Shown here piece by piece: positions 1-9,292 of a stretch of 64,000 nucleotides of DNA. The translations under genes and the position numbers were made by a program. The DNA is from an uncultured Clostridia bacterium (GTDB taxonomy: Bacteria; Bacillota; Clostridia; Peptostreptococcales; Anaerovoracaceae). Where the stretch lies: NCBI GenBank assembly GCA_937900415.1, contig CALCEY010000011.1:13817-77816 (forward strand), written 5' to 3'. The notes under the pieces are model-generated. The model did not search any database. It was not told the DNA's origin and saw only the letters and a list, made by a program, of their open reading frames with translations. The first letter of the stretch is position 1; each line of letters begins with the position of its first letter.

Positions 1-1
1 G

Positions 2-1423
2 CGCAATCTGGCAGTTTTGCATAGCAAGCTTACCGGCAGGGAAAGATATGACGAGTGGAGCAGAATAAGAAGAGGCGAGGCTAAGATCGTTATAGGAGCC
101 CGTATGGGAGTATTCGCTCCGCTCAAGAATATAGGCCTTATCGTGATGGATGAAGAGCATGAAGCAGGATACAAAGCCGATATGACTCCCAAATACGATA
201 CTGTCGACATTGCGTTAAAGAGACTTGGTTTTTACGAAGGCGTTTTAATTCTGGGAAGCGCAACTCCGTCGGTTGTCTCATATTCGAGAGCCGAACAGAA
301 CATATATAAATTACTGACTTTAAAAGAGAGATACAACAAGGTTCCTCTTCCGCAGGTGGAAACAGTCGATATGAGAGAAGAGCTGAAAAAAGGAAATACA
401 TCAATTTTCAGCGGAGCTCTGTACAGTTCCATGAAGGAAGAGCTTGAAGCCGGGAGGCAGGTAATATTGCTGCAAAACAGACGTGGATATTCAAGCTTTG
501 TTTCATGCAGGAACTGCGGAACGGTCATGAAGTGCCCTGAATGTGGCATTTCCCTGACTTATCATAAGGACAGGGAAAAGCTTATGTGTCATTACTGCGG
601 CAGAACGTTTGACATTCCCAAGAGCTGCCCGGAATGTAAAAGTAAATATATTAAATATTTCGGCATAGGCACAGAACAGGTCGAAGAAGCGGTGAAACGC
701 TTTTTTCCTGATTTTAAAGCAGACAGACTTGACTTGGACGCCTTAAAGACCAGAAGAGATCTTGACAGAATTCTTGATGCTTTCGGTAGTGGTGAAACCG
801 GAATTCTTGTAGGCACTCAGTTGGTTGCCAAAGGGCTTGATTTTGATAATGTCGGTCTTGTGGGAATAATAGCGGCGGACGTAACCTTGAACATTCCGGA
901 TTACAGGTCGTCCGAAAGAACATTCCAGCTGATAACGCAGGCTGCCGGAAGAGCTGGCAGAGGAGAAAGACAGGGAAAAGTCATAATCCAGACCTATGAG
1001 CCTGATAATTATTCCATTGACGCAGCTTGCAGACATGATTATGAAAGCTTTTTCAGCCGTGAGATAGCTCTGAGAGAGCTGATGAATTATCCGCCGTTCA
1101 GCGACCTGATAATGGTCAATTTTACGGCAGAGGACGATGAAACAGCCGTTTTCTGGGGGGAAAGATGCCGCAGATATATCGAAAGGGCCGCAGATAGGGA
1201 CAGCGCTTCGGGAAATGAAAGAAGCGGTCTGAAGGTTCTCTCTCCGAGACTTTCCGCAAGCTTTAAGGGAAAGGAAGCGGTAAGATACCACATAATGATT
1301 AAATGTCCGAAAGGGAACAGGAATAAATATATATATTATCTTGAAAATTTCAATTCGATTATGATAGAAGAAAAGACCGGCTGCAATATGGATATAGACG
1401 TAAATCCGTACAGCGCCTATTGA
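2..1423 (+). CDS. priA: Primosomal protein N' (replication restart helicase PriA), 3' part only
   Basis: PriA is the 3'-5' DExH helicase that restarts stalled replication forks by loading the primosome. The window opens inside the gene; the frame is open from base 2 and reads into a typical helicase segment (AVLHSKLTGRER). Visible are the DEEH Walker B box, QNRRGYS, the paired zinc-binding cysteine clusters (CRNC, CPEC, CHYC, CPEC) and the motif V/VI region (GTQLVAKGLDFD, QAAGRAGRG). The N-terminal DNA-binding domain and Walker A lie outside the window. The stop is followed 13 bases later by def, as in the Firmicute priA-def-fmt operon. Identity is certain; only the length is unknown. Confidence 0.97.
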   Translation, partial: RNLAVLHSKLTGRERYDEWSRIRRGEAKIVIGARMGVFAPLKNIGLIVMDEEHEAGYKADMTPKYDTVDIALKRLGFYEGVLILGSATPSVVSYSRAEQNIYKLLTLKERYNKVPLPQVETVDMREELKKGNTSIFSGALYSSMKEELEAGRQVILLQNRRGYSSFVSCRNCGTVMKCPECGISLTYHKDREKLMCHYCGRTFDIPKSCPECKSKYIKYFGIGTEQVEEAVKRFFPDFKADRLDLDALKTRRDLDRILDAFGSGETGILVGTQLVAKGLDFDNVGLVGIIAADVTLNIPDYRSSERTFQLITQAAGRAGRGERQGKVIIQTYEPDNYSIDAACRHDYESFFSREIALRELMNYPPFSDLIMVNFTAEDDETAVFWGERCRRYIERAADRDSASGNERSGLKVLSPRLSASFKGKEAVRYHIMIKCPKGNRNKYIYYLENFNSIMIEEKTGCNMDIDVNPYSAY

Positions 1424-1436
1424 TTTGGAGGTAAAT

Positions 1437-1919
1437 ATGGCATTAAGAAATGTTGTCGTTGAAGGCGATGAAATATTGAGAAAACATTGCAGAGAAGTAA
1501 ACGAAGTGAACGACCGTATAAGAACTATCATGGAGGATATGCTTGAAACCATGCGCAGTAAGTACGGAGTAGGAATCGCGGCTCCCCAGGTGGGCATAAT
1601 GAGAAGGATGTTTGTCGCCGAGCCTGAACCGGGAAGAGTCTATTATATGATAAATCCCGTTATTTTGGAGCAGAGCGGAAGCCAGACAGATGACGAAGGC
1701 TGTCTCAGCGTTCCCGGATTTATAGGAACTGTTGAAAGACCTGATTATATCAAGATAGAGGCTCTTGATATGGAGGGTAAAAAGCAGGTATATGAATTCA
1801 GAGATTTCGACGCACGGGTAATGTGTCATGAATACGACCATCTTGATGGAATACTTTACACAGACAAGGCGGCCGATATAAGAGAAGTAGTCGTTGATGA
1901 GGAGCCGGAGGAAGAATAG
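1437..1919 (+). CDS. def: Peptide deformylase
   Basis: Removes the N-formyl group from nascent proteins as they leave the ribosome. The three family motifs are intact: GVGIAAPQVG (G-box), EGCLSVPG (its Cys is a metal ligand) and HEYDHLDG (HExxH-type metal site with catalytic Glu). I start at the ATG at 1437 because GGAGG at 1427-1431 is ideally placed for it; an in-frame TTG at 1425 overlaps that site. The product is 160 residues, normal for type 1 deformylases, with an acidic tail. It sits directly before fmt, its partner in the formyl-methionine cycle. Confidence 0.96.
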   Translation: MALRNVVVEGDEILRKHCREVNEVNDRIRTIMEDMLETMRSKYGVGIAAPQVGIMRRMFVAEPEPGRVYYMINPVILEQSGSQTDDEGCLSVPGFIGTVERPDYIKIEALDMEGKKQVYEFRDFDARVMCHEYDHLDGILYTDKAADIREVVVDEEPEEE

Positions 1920-1921
1920 AG

Positions 1922-2851
1922 ATGAAGACGGTTTTTATGGGAACGCCTGATTTTGCTGCAACTGTGCTGAAATACCTTTATGACAGCGATAATGAAGTAT
2001 GCATGGTATTCACCCAGCCGGACAGGGCGAAGGACAGAGGAAAAAAGGTACAATATACGCCCGTAAAGGAATTGGCGCTTGCTCACGGCACCCCTGTTCT
2101 TCAGCCTCAGAAGCTTAAAGGAGACGAAGCGGCAATGGAGGAACTGCGAAAAGCATCCCCGGATATAATTGTAGTGGCGGCATACGGACAGATACTTTCA
2201 GAGGAGGTTCTCAGCCTGCCGAAATACGGCTGTATAAACGTCCATGCGTCATTGCTGCCGAAGCTCAGGGGAGCCTCGCCTATTCAGATGGCTATCGTTA
2301 CAGGTGAAAAGGAGACGGGCGTAACTGTAATGCAGATGGAAAAAGGCCTCGATACGGGAGATATGCTTTCCTCCGAAAGTATTGAAATAGGAAATATGAC
2401 GGCCGGAATGCTCCATGACAGCCTGGCCGACATAGGAGGCAGGCTTTTGATAAAAACGATGAAAGAAATTTCTGAGGAAAAAGTAAAGCCTGTTAAGCAG
2501 GACGACGGTAAGGCTACTTATGCGGGACTCATTTCAAAGAAAGACGGAAAAATAGATTTCAGCAAATCACCTGAGGAGATAGAACGTCTCATAAGGGGAT
2601 TTGATCCGTGGCCGGGCGCTTTCTGCTATCTTGAAGAGGAGCAGATAAAATTTTGGAAGGCTGTTCCCACAGATGAAAAGACGGAGGCTAAGGACGGCTG
2701 CGTTATTTCTTCAGATGAAGGAGGACTGAAAATTGCCTGCGGAGGAAGAATCCTTACGGTAACCGAAATTCAGGCTCCCGGTAAAAAGCGTATGAACGCA
2801 GAGGATTATTTGAGGGGACATAAAATAGAGCCGGGAACTTTGCTGAAATAA
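1922..2851 (+). CDS. fmt: Methionyl-tRNA formyltransferase
   Basis: Formylates initiator Met-tRNA using 10-formyltetrahydrofolate. The N-terminal formyltransferase fold shows FMGTPDFA, the folate-site segment NVHASLLPKLRGASPIQ and GVTVMQMEKGLDTGDML. The C-terminal tRNA-binding OB-like domain follows (residues about 205-309, with IRGFDPWPGAFC). At 309 residues it is full length. It starts 2 bases after the def stop, so the two are surely co-transcribed and probably translationally coupled. Confidence 0.97.
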   Translation: MKTVFMGTPDFAATVLKYLYDSDNEVCMVFTQPDRAKDRGKKVQYTPVKELALAHGTPVLQPQKLKGDEAAMEELRKASPDIIVVAAYGQILSEEVLSLPKYGCINVHASLLPKLRGASPIQMAIVTGEKETGVTVMQMEKGLDTGDMLSSESIEIGNMTAGMLHDSLADIGGRLLIKTMKEISEEKVKPVKQDDGKATYAGLISKKDGKIDFSKSPEEIERLIRGFDPWPGAFCYLEEEQIKFWKAVPTDEKTEAKDGCVISSDEGGLKIACGGRILTVTEIQAPGKKRMNAEDYLRGHKIEPGTLLK

Positions 2852-2879
2852 GATAAAAGAAAAAACAGGAGGGGAATTT

Positions 2880-3572
2880 ATGTCGTACAGAATGTCGATG
2901 ATATTTTTGTTTGCAGCCATAATACTTACAATGGCGGCTCAGGCAAAAGTAAGCTCAAATTTTAATAAGTATTCAAGGATTAAAAACCGCAGGGGGATTT
3001 CCGGTGCGGAAGCTGCAAGAGCAGTGCTCGACGCCAACGGTTTAAAGAATGTGGCAATAGAACAGGTAAGAGGAAGCCTCACAGACCATTACGATCCAAG
3101 GCATAAGGTTTTGAGACTTTCTCAGACGGTATACGGCGCTGATTCGGTAGCGGCCGTCAGCGTAGCCTGTCATGAAGCAGGACATGCAATACAGCATGCC
3201 GTTTCATATGCTCCTTTAAAGATAAGAAACGGCATAGTGCCGGTAGTAAATCTGGCGTCACGACTCAGTTGGCTTTTAATATTTGTAGGCATAGGACTTT
3301 TATATGCGGGAAATTATATGGGAGATATGCTGTTTAACATAGGAGTTATCGCATTCATAGCCGTAATAGCGTTTCACGCCGTAACTCTTCCCGTGGAATT
3401 TGACGCCAGCAGGAGGGCCATAGAGCAGATGGAGCTTAATGGAATAATAGAAGCAGGAGAGGACGCAGGCGCAAGAAAGGTTCTCAGAGCGGCGGCGATG
3501 ACTTACGTAGCTTCTTTGGCTATGGCAGTCGCAAATCTTTTGAGAATACTGGCCATGAGAGGAAAGGAATGA
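2880..3572 (+). CDS. yugP: YugP-type membrane zinc metallopeptidase
   Basis: This is a member of the Zn_peptidase_2 (DUF/YugP) family of integral-membrane metalloproteases. HEAGHAIQHA (about residues 98-107) supplies the HExxH zinc site, and there are hydrophobic helices at the N-terminus (about 5-20), around 135-170 and at the C-terminus. A family-typical VEFDASRRA segment may carry a further ligand. A GGAGGGG site lies 5 bases before the ATG. The gene overlaps rsmB by 4 bases within the translation-related operon. The physiological substrate of YugP is not known; metalloprotease activity is inferred from the motif. Confidence 0.88.
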   Translation: MSYRMSMIFLFAAIILTMAAQAKVSSNFNKYSRIKNRRGISGAEAARAVLDANGLKNVAIEQVRGSLTDHYDPRHKVLRLSQTVYGADSVAAVSVACHEAGHAIQHAVSYAPLKIRNGIVPVVNLASRLSWLLIFVGIGLLYAGNYMGDMLFNIGVIAFIAVIAFHAVTLPVEFDASRRAIEQMELNGIIEAGEDAGARKVLRAAAMTYVASLAMAVANLLRILAMRGKE

Positions 3573-4846
3573 TGGATTCGGGAAGAAAGACAGCATTTCA
3601 GATTCTTTTTGAAGTAGAAAAGGAAAAGGCGTTTTCCAATTTGACGGCAAACAGGATAATAAAAGATAATAATCCGGAAAATCCGGCTTTTGTAAGGGAA
3701 CTCGTATATGGAGTTCTGGAAAATAAAATGCTTTTGGATTATTACATTGACATGTTGGTGCCGTCGGGTATAGGAAAAGTTAAGGACAGGGAAAAAACTA
3801 TTCTCAGAATGGGAATTTATCAGATAAAGTTTATGGACAGCGTTCCCGATTATGCAGCCGTCAGTGAAACCGTCTCTATGGCAAAGAAGCTTGTAAGGGG
3901 CAGAGAGGGCTTCATCAACGGAGTTCTCAGAAGCTTTGCCGGGAAGAAAGAGCAAATGAAGCTGCCTGAAGAGGACAGAGAGACGTATTTGTCGGTAAAA
4001 TATTCTTTTCCGATATGGATAATACGTATGTGGAAAGAGCAATACGGAGATGATTCCCTTGAAGAAATGCTGGCCGCTTCCAACGAAAGACCAAGGCTGT
4101 GCGTAAGAGTAAATTTGCTTAAAACCACGCCAGATGAGCTGGCGAAGCGGCTTGAGAAGAAAGGCTTTAAGATCGAAAGAGGAAAACTGTCAGATAGAGC
4201 TCTCTGTATTTCAGGGAGCGGACTTACGGATACAGATGAATATAAAGACGGATTGTTTTCGGTGCAGGATGAAGCGTCCCTTGAAGCCTGCCGTAGCCTT
4301 GAACCAAGGCCTGGAGATACTGTAGTGGACGTATGTGCCGCTCCGGGAGGCAAGACGTTAGCCATTGGTGAAATGATGGAAAATAAGGGCCGTATAATAG
4401 CCTGCGACATCTATCCGCATAAATTGCAGCTGATAAAACAGCAGGCTGACCGCCTGAATATCTATATAGTAGATACCGAGCTGATCGACGGCGTTGAGGG
4501 AGCTTCTTTTCTTGACGGCACGGCCGATAAGGTTTTGGTGGACGCGCCTTGCTCAGGGCTTGGCGTAATAAGGAGAAAGCCTGAAATAAAGTATAAGGAA
4601 AGCATTGACCTTTCAGAACTTATTTCACTTCAGGCCGGGATACTCGACAGAGCTTCGCATTATGTAAAACCGGGCGGAATTTTGGTTTACAGCACATGCA
4701 CAGTAAACAAAGATGAAAACGACTTACAGACAGAAAAATTTCTTGAAAAACATCGTGATTATGAGATAATATACAGAAAGCAATTTTTACCGACAGACGG
4801 GACAGATGGATTTTTTATAGCAAAGATGAAGAAAAAGGGGAAATAA
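3569..4846 (+). CDS. rsmB: 16S rRNA (cytosine-967-C5)-methyltransferase RsmB
   Basis: Methylates C967 of 16S rRNA with S-adenosylmethionine. The N-terminal NusB-like RNA-binding domain (about 1-140) is followed by a Rossmann methyltransferase domain with VDVCAAPGGKT (SAM site), DAPCSGLGVIRRKPE and YSTCTV; the two cysteines in the last motifs are the nucleophile and helper cysteine of the m5C family. At 425 residues it is slightly shorter than many homologues. The gene begins ATGATG, overlapping the yugP stop. In Bacillus rlmN follows rsmB; here rlmN is absent and prpC follows directly. Confidence 0.95.
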   Translation: MMDSGRKTAFQILFEVEKEKAFSNLTANRIIKDNNPENPAFVRELVYGVLENKMLLDYYIDMLVPSGIGKVKDREKTILRMGIYQIKFMDSVPDYAAVSETVSMAKKLVRGREGFINGVLRSFAGKKEQMKLPEEDRETYLSVKYSFPIWIIRMWKEQYGDDSLEEMLAASNERPRLCVRVNLLKTTPDELAKRLEKKGFKIERGKLSDRALCISGSGLTDTDEYKDGLFSVQDEASLEACRSLEPRPGDTVVDVCAAPGGKTLAIGEMMENKGRIIACDIYPHKLQLIKQQADRLNIYIVDTELIDGVEGASFLDGTADKVLVDAPCSGLGVIRRKPEIKYKESIDLSELISLQAGILDRASHYVKPGGILVYSTCTVNKDENDLQTEKFLEKHRDYEIIYRKQFLPTDGTDGFFIAKMKKKGK

Positions 4847-4855
4847 GGAGGAAGT

Positions 4856-5605
4856 ATGGAGGTTGGATTCAAGTCTGACAAGGGGCTTAGGCGAAGCAAT
4901 AACGAAGACGCATGCTTCGTACTGCTGCCGGATAACGTATATCTGGTGGCAGACGGCGTAGGGGGCGGAAACGCAGGCGAGATAGCCAGCAGGACGGCTG
5001 TAAGCGAAATAGCCGGTTACATAGCGGATAATCCGATAGAGCATGCGACTAATAAATATGCTGTAGTAAATTATTTACAGGACTGCATTGACAAAACTAA
5101 TGAGAAGATCTTCAACCAGGCGCTGAAATACGAAGAAAACAAAGGCATGGCCACTACGCTTGCCATCGTATATGCTAAGGAGGGAAGGGCGTATGTAGCA
5201 AATATAGGAGACAGCAGAGTTTATCTGTACAGAGACGGTGAGCTCACTCAGCTTACCGAGGATCACACTTATGTGAATACTCTCTTGAAGGCAGGAATAA
5301 TTTCAAAGGAGCAGGCCGAAAGGGACGAGAGGAAAAATGTGATTACAAAAGCACTCGGAGCCGAGGATACGGTCGAGCCGGATTTTTTCCAGGTGAATAT
5401 CATGGAAGACGATATATTTCTTATATGTACGGACGGGCTTTATGACGAAGTCGACGGTACAGAGATGATGGAGGTTCTCAGCGAAAACCTGTCGATGTCT
5501 GATGTTTGCAATAAATTGATTGAAAGAGCCAATAATAACGGCGGACATGATAATATTACGGTTATATGCCTTAGGGTAACGGAGGAAGATATTCATGAGC
5601 AATAG
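4856..5605 (+). CDS. prpC: PP2C-family serine/threonine phosphatase (PrpC/Stp)
   Basis: A Mn/Mg-dependent protein phosphatase that opposes the neighbouring PrkC kinase. It has the PP2C motif series: SDKGLRRSNNEDA, VADGVGGGNAGE (metal-binding Asp), GMATTLA, NIGDSRVYLY, EDHTYV, CTDGLYDEV and GGHDNITV. At 249 residues it is a single cytosolic catalytic domain. AGGAGG precedes the ATG. Its 3' end overlaps prkC by 11 bases, the usual translational coupling of this phosphatase-kinase pair. Confidence 0.96.
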   Translation: MEVGFKSDKGLRRSNNEDACFVLLPDNVYLVADGVGGGNAGEIASRTAVSEIAGYIADNPIEHATNKYAVVNYLQDCIDKTNEKIFNQALKYEENKGMATTLAIVYAKEGRAYVANIGDSRVYLYRDGELTQLTEDHTYVNTLLKAGIISKEQAERDERKNVITKALGAEDTVEPDFFQVNIMEDDIFLICTDGLYDEVDGTEMMEVLSENLSMSDVCNKLIERANNNGGHDNITVICLRVTEEDIHEQ

Positions 5606-7394
5606 ATTATTAAAGGGAAGATATGAACTTATAGAAAAAATAGGCGAGGGAGGCATGGCCGTCGTTTATAAGGGAAAGGACAGATTTTTAAACAGATACG
5701 TAGCAATTAAAATTCTGCGTCCGGAGTTCATCAAGGATGAAAAATTCATCGAAAATTTCGGAAAGGAATCCCAGGCCGCCGCAGGCCTTTCCCATCCTAA
5801 CATCGTGAACGTTTACGACGTGGGAGAAGAAGGAAATATCCATTTTATAGTTATGGAGCTCATAGACGGCAAAAGCCTGAGCCAGGTGATAGAAGAAAAG
5901 GGCAGGCTCGATTATAAAGAAGCTATCAGTATAACAAAGCAGGTGGCGTCGGCTCTGAGCATGGCCCACAGTAATCAGATAATACATAGGGATGTCAAAC
6001 CTCATAATATTCTGATTACAAGTTCCGGAACGGCAAAGCTTGCTGATTTCGGCATAGCAATGGTAGTGAGCAAGGAAAGCATAGCGGAAGGCAAGGAAAA
6101 AATTATGGGTTCGGTCCATTATTTTTCACCTGAGCAGGCAAGAGGCGCATATGTAGACGAGAGATCCGACATCTATTCCCTTGGTATAGTGCTCTATGAG
6201 ATGCTTACAGGCAAGGTGCCTTTCGACGGAGATAATCCGATAAGCATAGCTCTCATGCATATAAATGATGAAATACTGCCTGTATCTAAAGAGGTGTCGG
6301 GAATTCCTCCTCAGCTTGAAAAGATAATTGAAAAGGCAACGGACAAATACCAGACCAATAGATACGCTTCGGCGGATGAAATGATAGAGGATTTAGACAA
6401 CATAGATTTCATAACAAGAGTTATGGGAAGTTCTGTGTTTTCGGATAAAGAAGAAAAAAAGAAGCCAGAGGAGGACGACGCAGAAAATTATTATAAGGCT
6501 GCGATGGAAAACAGAGGCGCAGAAGCAAAGAAAAAGAAGCCTGTAAACAAGACTAAGATATTTATAATATCAGCGGTTGTGTTGATAGCCATAGCAGGCG
6601 TCATAGGACTTGGCGCCGCGTTAGGGTGGTTCAGCGGCAGCAGCGAAGAAATAGAAGTTCCCGATTTTAAAGGAATGACCTTGGAGGAAGCTCAGGAAGA
6701 AGCTGAAAAGAAAGGTCTTAAGATAGAAGAGGGCGAAAAGGTTTACAGCCCTGATCAGGAAGAGGGTTTGATAACTTCGCAGAGTCCAAGCGAAGGCTCC
6801 ATGGTAAGCGAGGGGCGTGTTATTACTGTAAATATCAGTCTCGGCAAGAAAGACGGAGTAGTTCCGAGGATAATAGATATGGATTACAAGGAAGCGGAAG
6901 AATATCTCAAGAGCTTCGGCTTTGAGCTTGGAATCGTAAAAACCGTTACGAATACCAAGCCGGAAGGCGTTATAGTTTCCCAATCTATAGATGCGGGAAC
7001 GACAGCCGATTCGGGAACCAAGATAGATGTAGAAATAAGCGACGGAAAAGGCAAAGAGATGAAGAAAGTTCCTTCTGTAGTAGGAAAGGATGTGGACACT
7101 GCAAAATCCGAGATTGAAAAGGTAGGATTTAAGATTTCCGGAATTTCATACGAAGAAAACGCTTCATATCAAAAGAATATAGTGATAAAAATAACCGATG
7201 ATTCCGGAAAAGAGATTTCTGCCGGCAGCGAACTCGAAGAAGGAAGCAACATAAATATCATTGTAAGCAAAGGAACGGAGGCAAGCGTAGAGCCGGAAGA
7301 TCCAAATACAGGAGGAGAAAATTCCGGAGATAATTCCGACAATCCTTCAGGCGACGGTGAAACACAGGGCAATAATTCCCAGCAAACGCAGTAG
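5595..7394 (+). CDS. prkC: Ser/Thr protein kinase PrkC with three PASTA domains
   Basis: A membrane-anchored Hanks-type kinase that senses muropeptides or lipid II through extracellular PASTA repeats. The cytosolic kinase domain (about 9-270) has the glycine loop IGEGGMAVVYKG, VAIKIL, catalytic HRDVKPHNIL, DFG and SPEQARG. An acidic/lysine-rich juxtamembrane linker precedes one transmembrane helix (about 321-345). Three PASTA domains follow (about 350-415, 416-485, 486-560), then a low-complexity Gly/Asn/Ser/Gln-rich tail. The third PASTA domain keeps the VPSVVG start but has a less regular second half. Known roles of the family are in cell wall homeostasis and spore germination; the window has spore genes elsewhere. 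Confidence 0.96.
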   Translation: MSNRLLKGRYELIEKIGEGGMAVVYKGKDRFLNRYVAIKILRPEFIKDEKFIENFGKESQAAAGLSHPNIVNVYDVGEEGNIHFIVMELIDGKSLSQVIEEKGRLDYKEAISITKQVASALSMAHSNQIIHRDVKPHNILITSSGTAKLADFGIAMVVSKESIAEGKEKIMGSVHYFSPEQARGAYVDERSDIYSLGIVLYEMLTGKVPFDGDNPISIALMHINDEILPVSKEVSGIPPQLEKIIEKATDKYQTNRYASADEMIEDLDNIDFITRVMGSSVFSDKEEKKKPEEDDAENYYKAAMENRGAEAKKKKPVNKTKIFIISAVVLIAIAGVIGLGAALGWFSGSSEEIEVPDFKGMTLEEAQEEAEKKGLKIEEGEKVYSPDQEEGLITSQSPSEGSMVSEGRVITVNISLGKKDGVVPRIIDMDYKEAEEYLKSFGFELGIVKTVTNTKPEGVIVSQSIDAGTTADSGTKIDVEISDGKGKEMKKVPSVVGKDVDTAKSEIEKVGFKISGISYEENASYQKNIVIKITDDSGKEISAGSELEEGSNINIIVSKGTEASVEPEDPNTGGENSGDNSDNPSGDGETQGNNSQQTQ

Positions 7395-7414
7395 CAAGAT
7401 ATGGTGCGAGAAGC

Positions 7415-8287
7415 ATGAAAGGTCTAATAGTAAAAGGAATAGGCGGATTTTATTATATAAAAACCGATGACGGAACAGTTGAAGCCAAGGGCCGCGGCAT
7501 ATTTAAGAAACGAGGGATTACTCTGTGCGTTGGGGACGAGGTTGAAGTGGAGCTTCTTGATGAAGCCGGGAAAAAAGGCGTTATAGAAGAAATATATCCG
7601 AGGAAAAATTGTTTCGTCCGACCGCCGATAGCAAACATAGATACTTTTGCAGTGGTTTTTTCCGCCCACAGCCCCGAGCCCAATTATCCTGTTATAGATA
7701 AATTTCTTATTACAGCTGAAGTTAATGACATAGAACCTGTAATTTGTATAAATAAATGCGATCTGTCTACTGATTCGGAAGTAGCGGAAATAAAGGCCAT
7801 ATACGAAAACGAATACAGAGTAATAGCTGTAAGCAGCAAAACAGGCCAAGGTATGGAAGAACTGAAAACAATTATAAATGGGCAGAAAACCGCCCTTGCA
7901 GGTCCTTCCGGCGTAGGAAAATCTTCGATACTCAACATCCTTCATCCAAAAGCAGAAATGGAGACAGGAGAGGTAAGCTGCAAGACCCGGCGCGGAAAGC
8001 ATACTACGAGACATGTGGAAATTTTCAGCGTTGACGGAGGCGGCCTCATTTTCGATACTCCCGGCTTTACCTCTTTTGAGCTGGAGGATATTGATGAAAC
8101 GGAGCTGTCGCATTATTACAGGGAGTTTGAAAAGTTTGCCGGTGATTGCAGATATGCAGATTGCAAGCATTTAAAGGAACCTGAATGTGCAGTAAGAGCT
8201 GCCGTGGAATCAGGGGAAATACATCCTTTGAGATATAAATCTTATGTGTATAACTGTCAGGAGCTTAAAAATAAGAAAAAATATTAG
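7415..8287 (+). CDS. rsgA: Ribosome small-subunit-dependent GTPase RsgA (YloQ/CpgA)
   Basis: A circularly permuted GTPase that acts late in 30S assembly. After an N-terminal OB fold the G motifs come in permuted order: NKCD (G4) first, then GPSGVGKSS (P-loop) and DTPGF (G3). The C-terminal zinc domain shows CRYADCKHLKEPEC. Length is 290 residues, as expected. It lies in the canonical prpC-prkC-rsgA-rpe order. Confidence 0.96.
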   Translation: MKGLIVKGIGGFYYIKTDDGTVEAKGRGIFKKRGITLCVGDEVEVELLDEAGKKGVIEEIYPRKNCFVRPPIANIDTFAVVFSAHSPEPNYPVIDKFLITAEVNDIEPVICINKCDLSTDSEVAEIKAIYENEYRVIAVSSKTGQGMEELKTIINGQKTALAGPSGVGKSSILNILHPKAEMETGEVSCKTRRGKHTTRHVEIFSVDGGGLIFDTPGFTSFELEDIDETELSHYYREFEKFAGDCRYADCKHLKEPECAVRAAVESGEIHPLRYKSYVYNCQELKNKKKY

Positions 8288-8347
8288 AAATATCGGTTCC
8301 GAAAAAAATAACGGACAAATCAAAAAAGTAAGAGAAAAGGAAGAAAT

Positions 8348-9004
8348 ATGGACATGTTTAAACTGGCGCCGTCAATATTATCGGCAGATTTTGCCAAGCT
8401 TGGAAAATCTGTGGAGGAAGTTGAAAAAGGCGGAGCGGACTTGCTGCACATAGATGTGATGGACGGGCACTTTGTTCCCAATATAAGCTTTGGTTCTGCC
8501 GTGATGAAAAGCTTGAATAAAAGCACTTCACTCAATTATGACGTTCATCTTATGATTGAAAATCCGGGAGACTACATACAAGATTTTCTGTGTGAAAAAA
8601 CCGAATACATAACGGTGCATCAGGAGGCCTGTATCCATGCTCACAGGATTATACAGAAGATAAAAAGCCTCGGCGTGAAAGCAGGAATTTCATTGAATCC
8701 TGCGACGCCTCTTTGTATGCTTGAGGAGATTATTGAGGAGGTTGATCTTGTTCTGATAATGTCTGTAAACCCGGGCTTCGGAGGACAGAAATTTATACCG
8801 TCCTCCCTGGATAAGATAAAGAGGCTTTCAGAGCTGAGAAAAGAAAAAAATTTGAATTTCAAGATAGAGGTCGACGGCGGCGTTACTCTTGAGAACGCGG
8901 CTGATATAGCTGCGGCAGGAGCTGATATTCTCGTAGCGGGCTCTGCCGTATTCGGTGCGGATGATGTCGCTGCCAGTACGAGGGCGTTTAAAGAAATGAA
9001 ATAA
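8348..9004 (+). CDS. rpe: Ribulose-phosphate 3-epimerase
   Basis: Interconverts ribulose 5-phosphate and xylulose 5-phosphate in the pentose phosphate pathway. The TIM barrel shows APSILSADFA, HIDVMDGHFVPN, YDVHLMIENP, MSVNPGFGGQ and EVDGGV, including the metal-binding His and Asp residues. At 218 residues it is full length. It closes the housekeeping operon; a hairpin terminator follows about 100 bases downstream. In Bacillus thiN and rpmB come next, but here rpmB is 36 kb away. Confidence 0.97.
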   Translation: MDMFKLAPSILSADFAKLGKSVEEVEKGGADLLHIDVMDGHFVPNISFGSAVMKSLNKSTSLNYDVHLMIENPGDYIQDFLCEKTEYITVHQEACIHAHRIIQKIKSLGVKAGISLNPATPLCMLEEIIEEVDLVLIMSVNPGFGGQKFIPSSLDKIKRLSELRKEKNLNFKIEVDGGVTLENAADIAAAGADILVAGSAVFGADDVAASTRAFKEMK

Positions 9005-9104
9005 ATACGTTTGTTGATTATTGTATAAGCTGCAACGATTTAAAAAGTTATAGCTTTTGATATGTGTCCGGAATCTCGAACACATAAATGTATTTTAGAG
9101 ACGC

Positions 9105-9144
9105 ATGGATGCTTTCCTGTATTTAACAGGAGGCATCCATTTTT
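9105..9144 (+). terminator. Rho-independent terminator after rpe
   Basis: Left arm 9105-9120 (ATGGATGC..TCCTGT) pairs with right arm 9126-9140 around a 5-base loop, with one small internal mismatch, and is followed by TTTT. It ends the priA-rpe operon. Confidence 0.8.
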
Positions 9145-9184
9145 GCTATCGAAAAATATTATGCTGTACAGAGTTTCCGTTAAT

Positions 9185-9223
9185 AAAAACACCCTCCTTA
9201 CAGGTTTGCCCGGTAAAGAGGGT
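9185..9223 (-). terminator. Terminator of the penicillin-binding protein gene
   Basis: Read on the minus strand, ACCCTC (9223-9218) pairs with GAGGGT (9196-9191) and is followed by GTTTTTATTA. It lies just downstream of the minus-strand PBP gene, facing the rpe terminator. Confidence 0.6.
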
Positions 9224-9292
9224 ATATTTCACTTTGGGTTATTACTTTTTTAGTATCCTTTACTTGCCGTTTATTGCCGGTTTACGGAATAT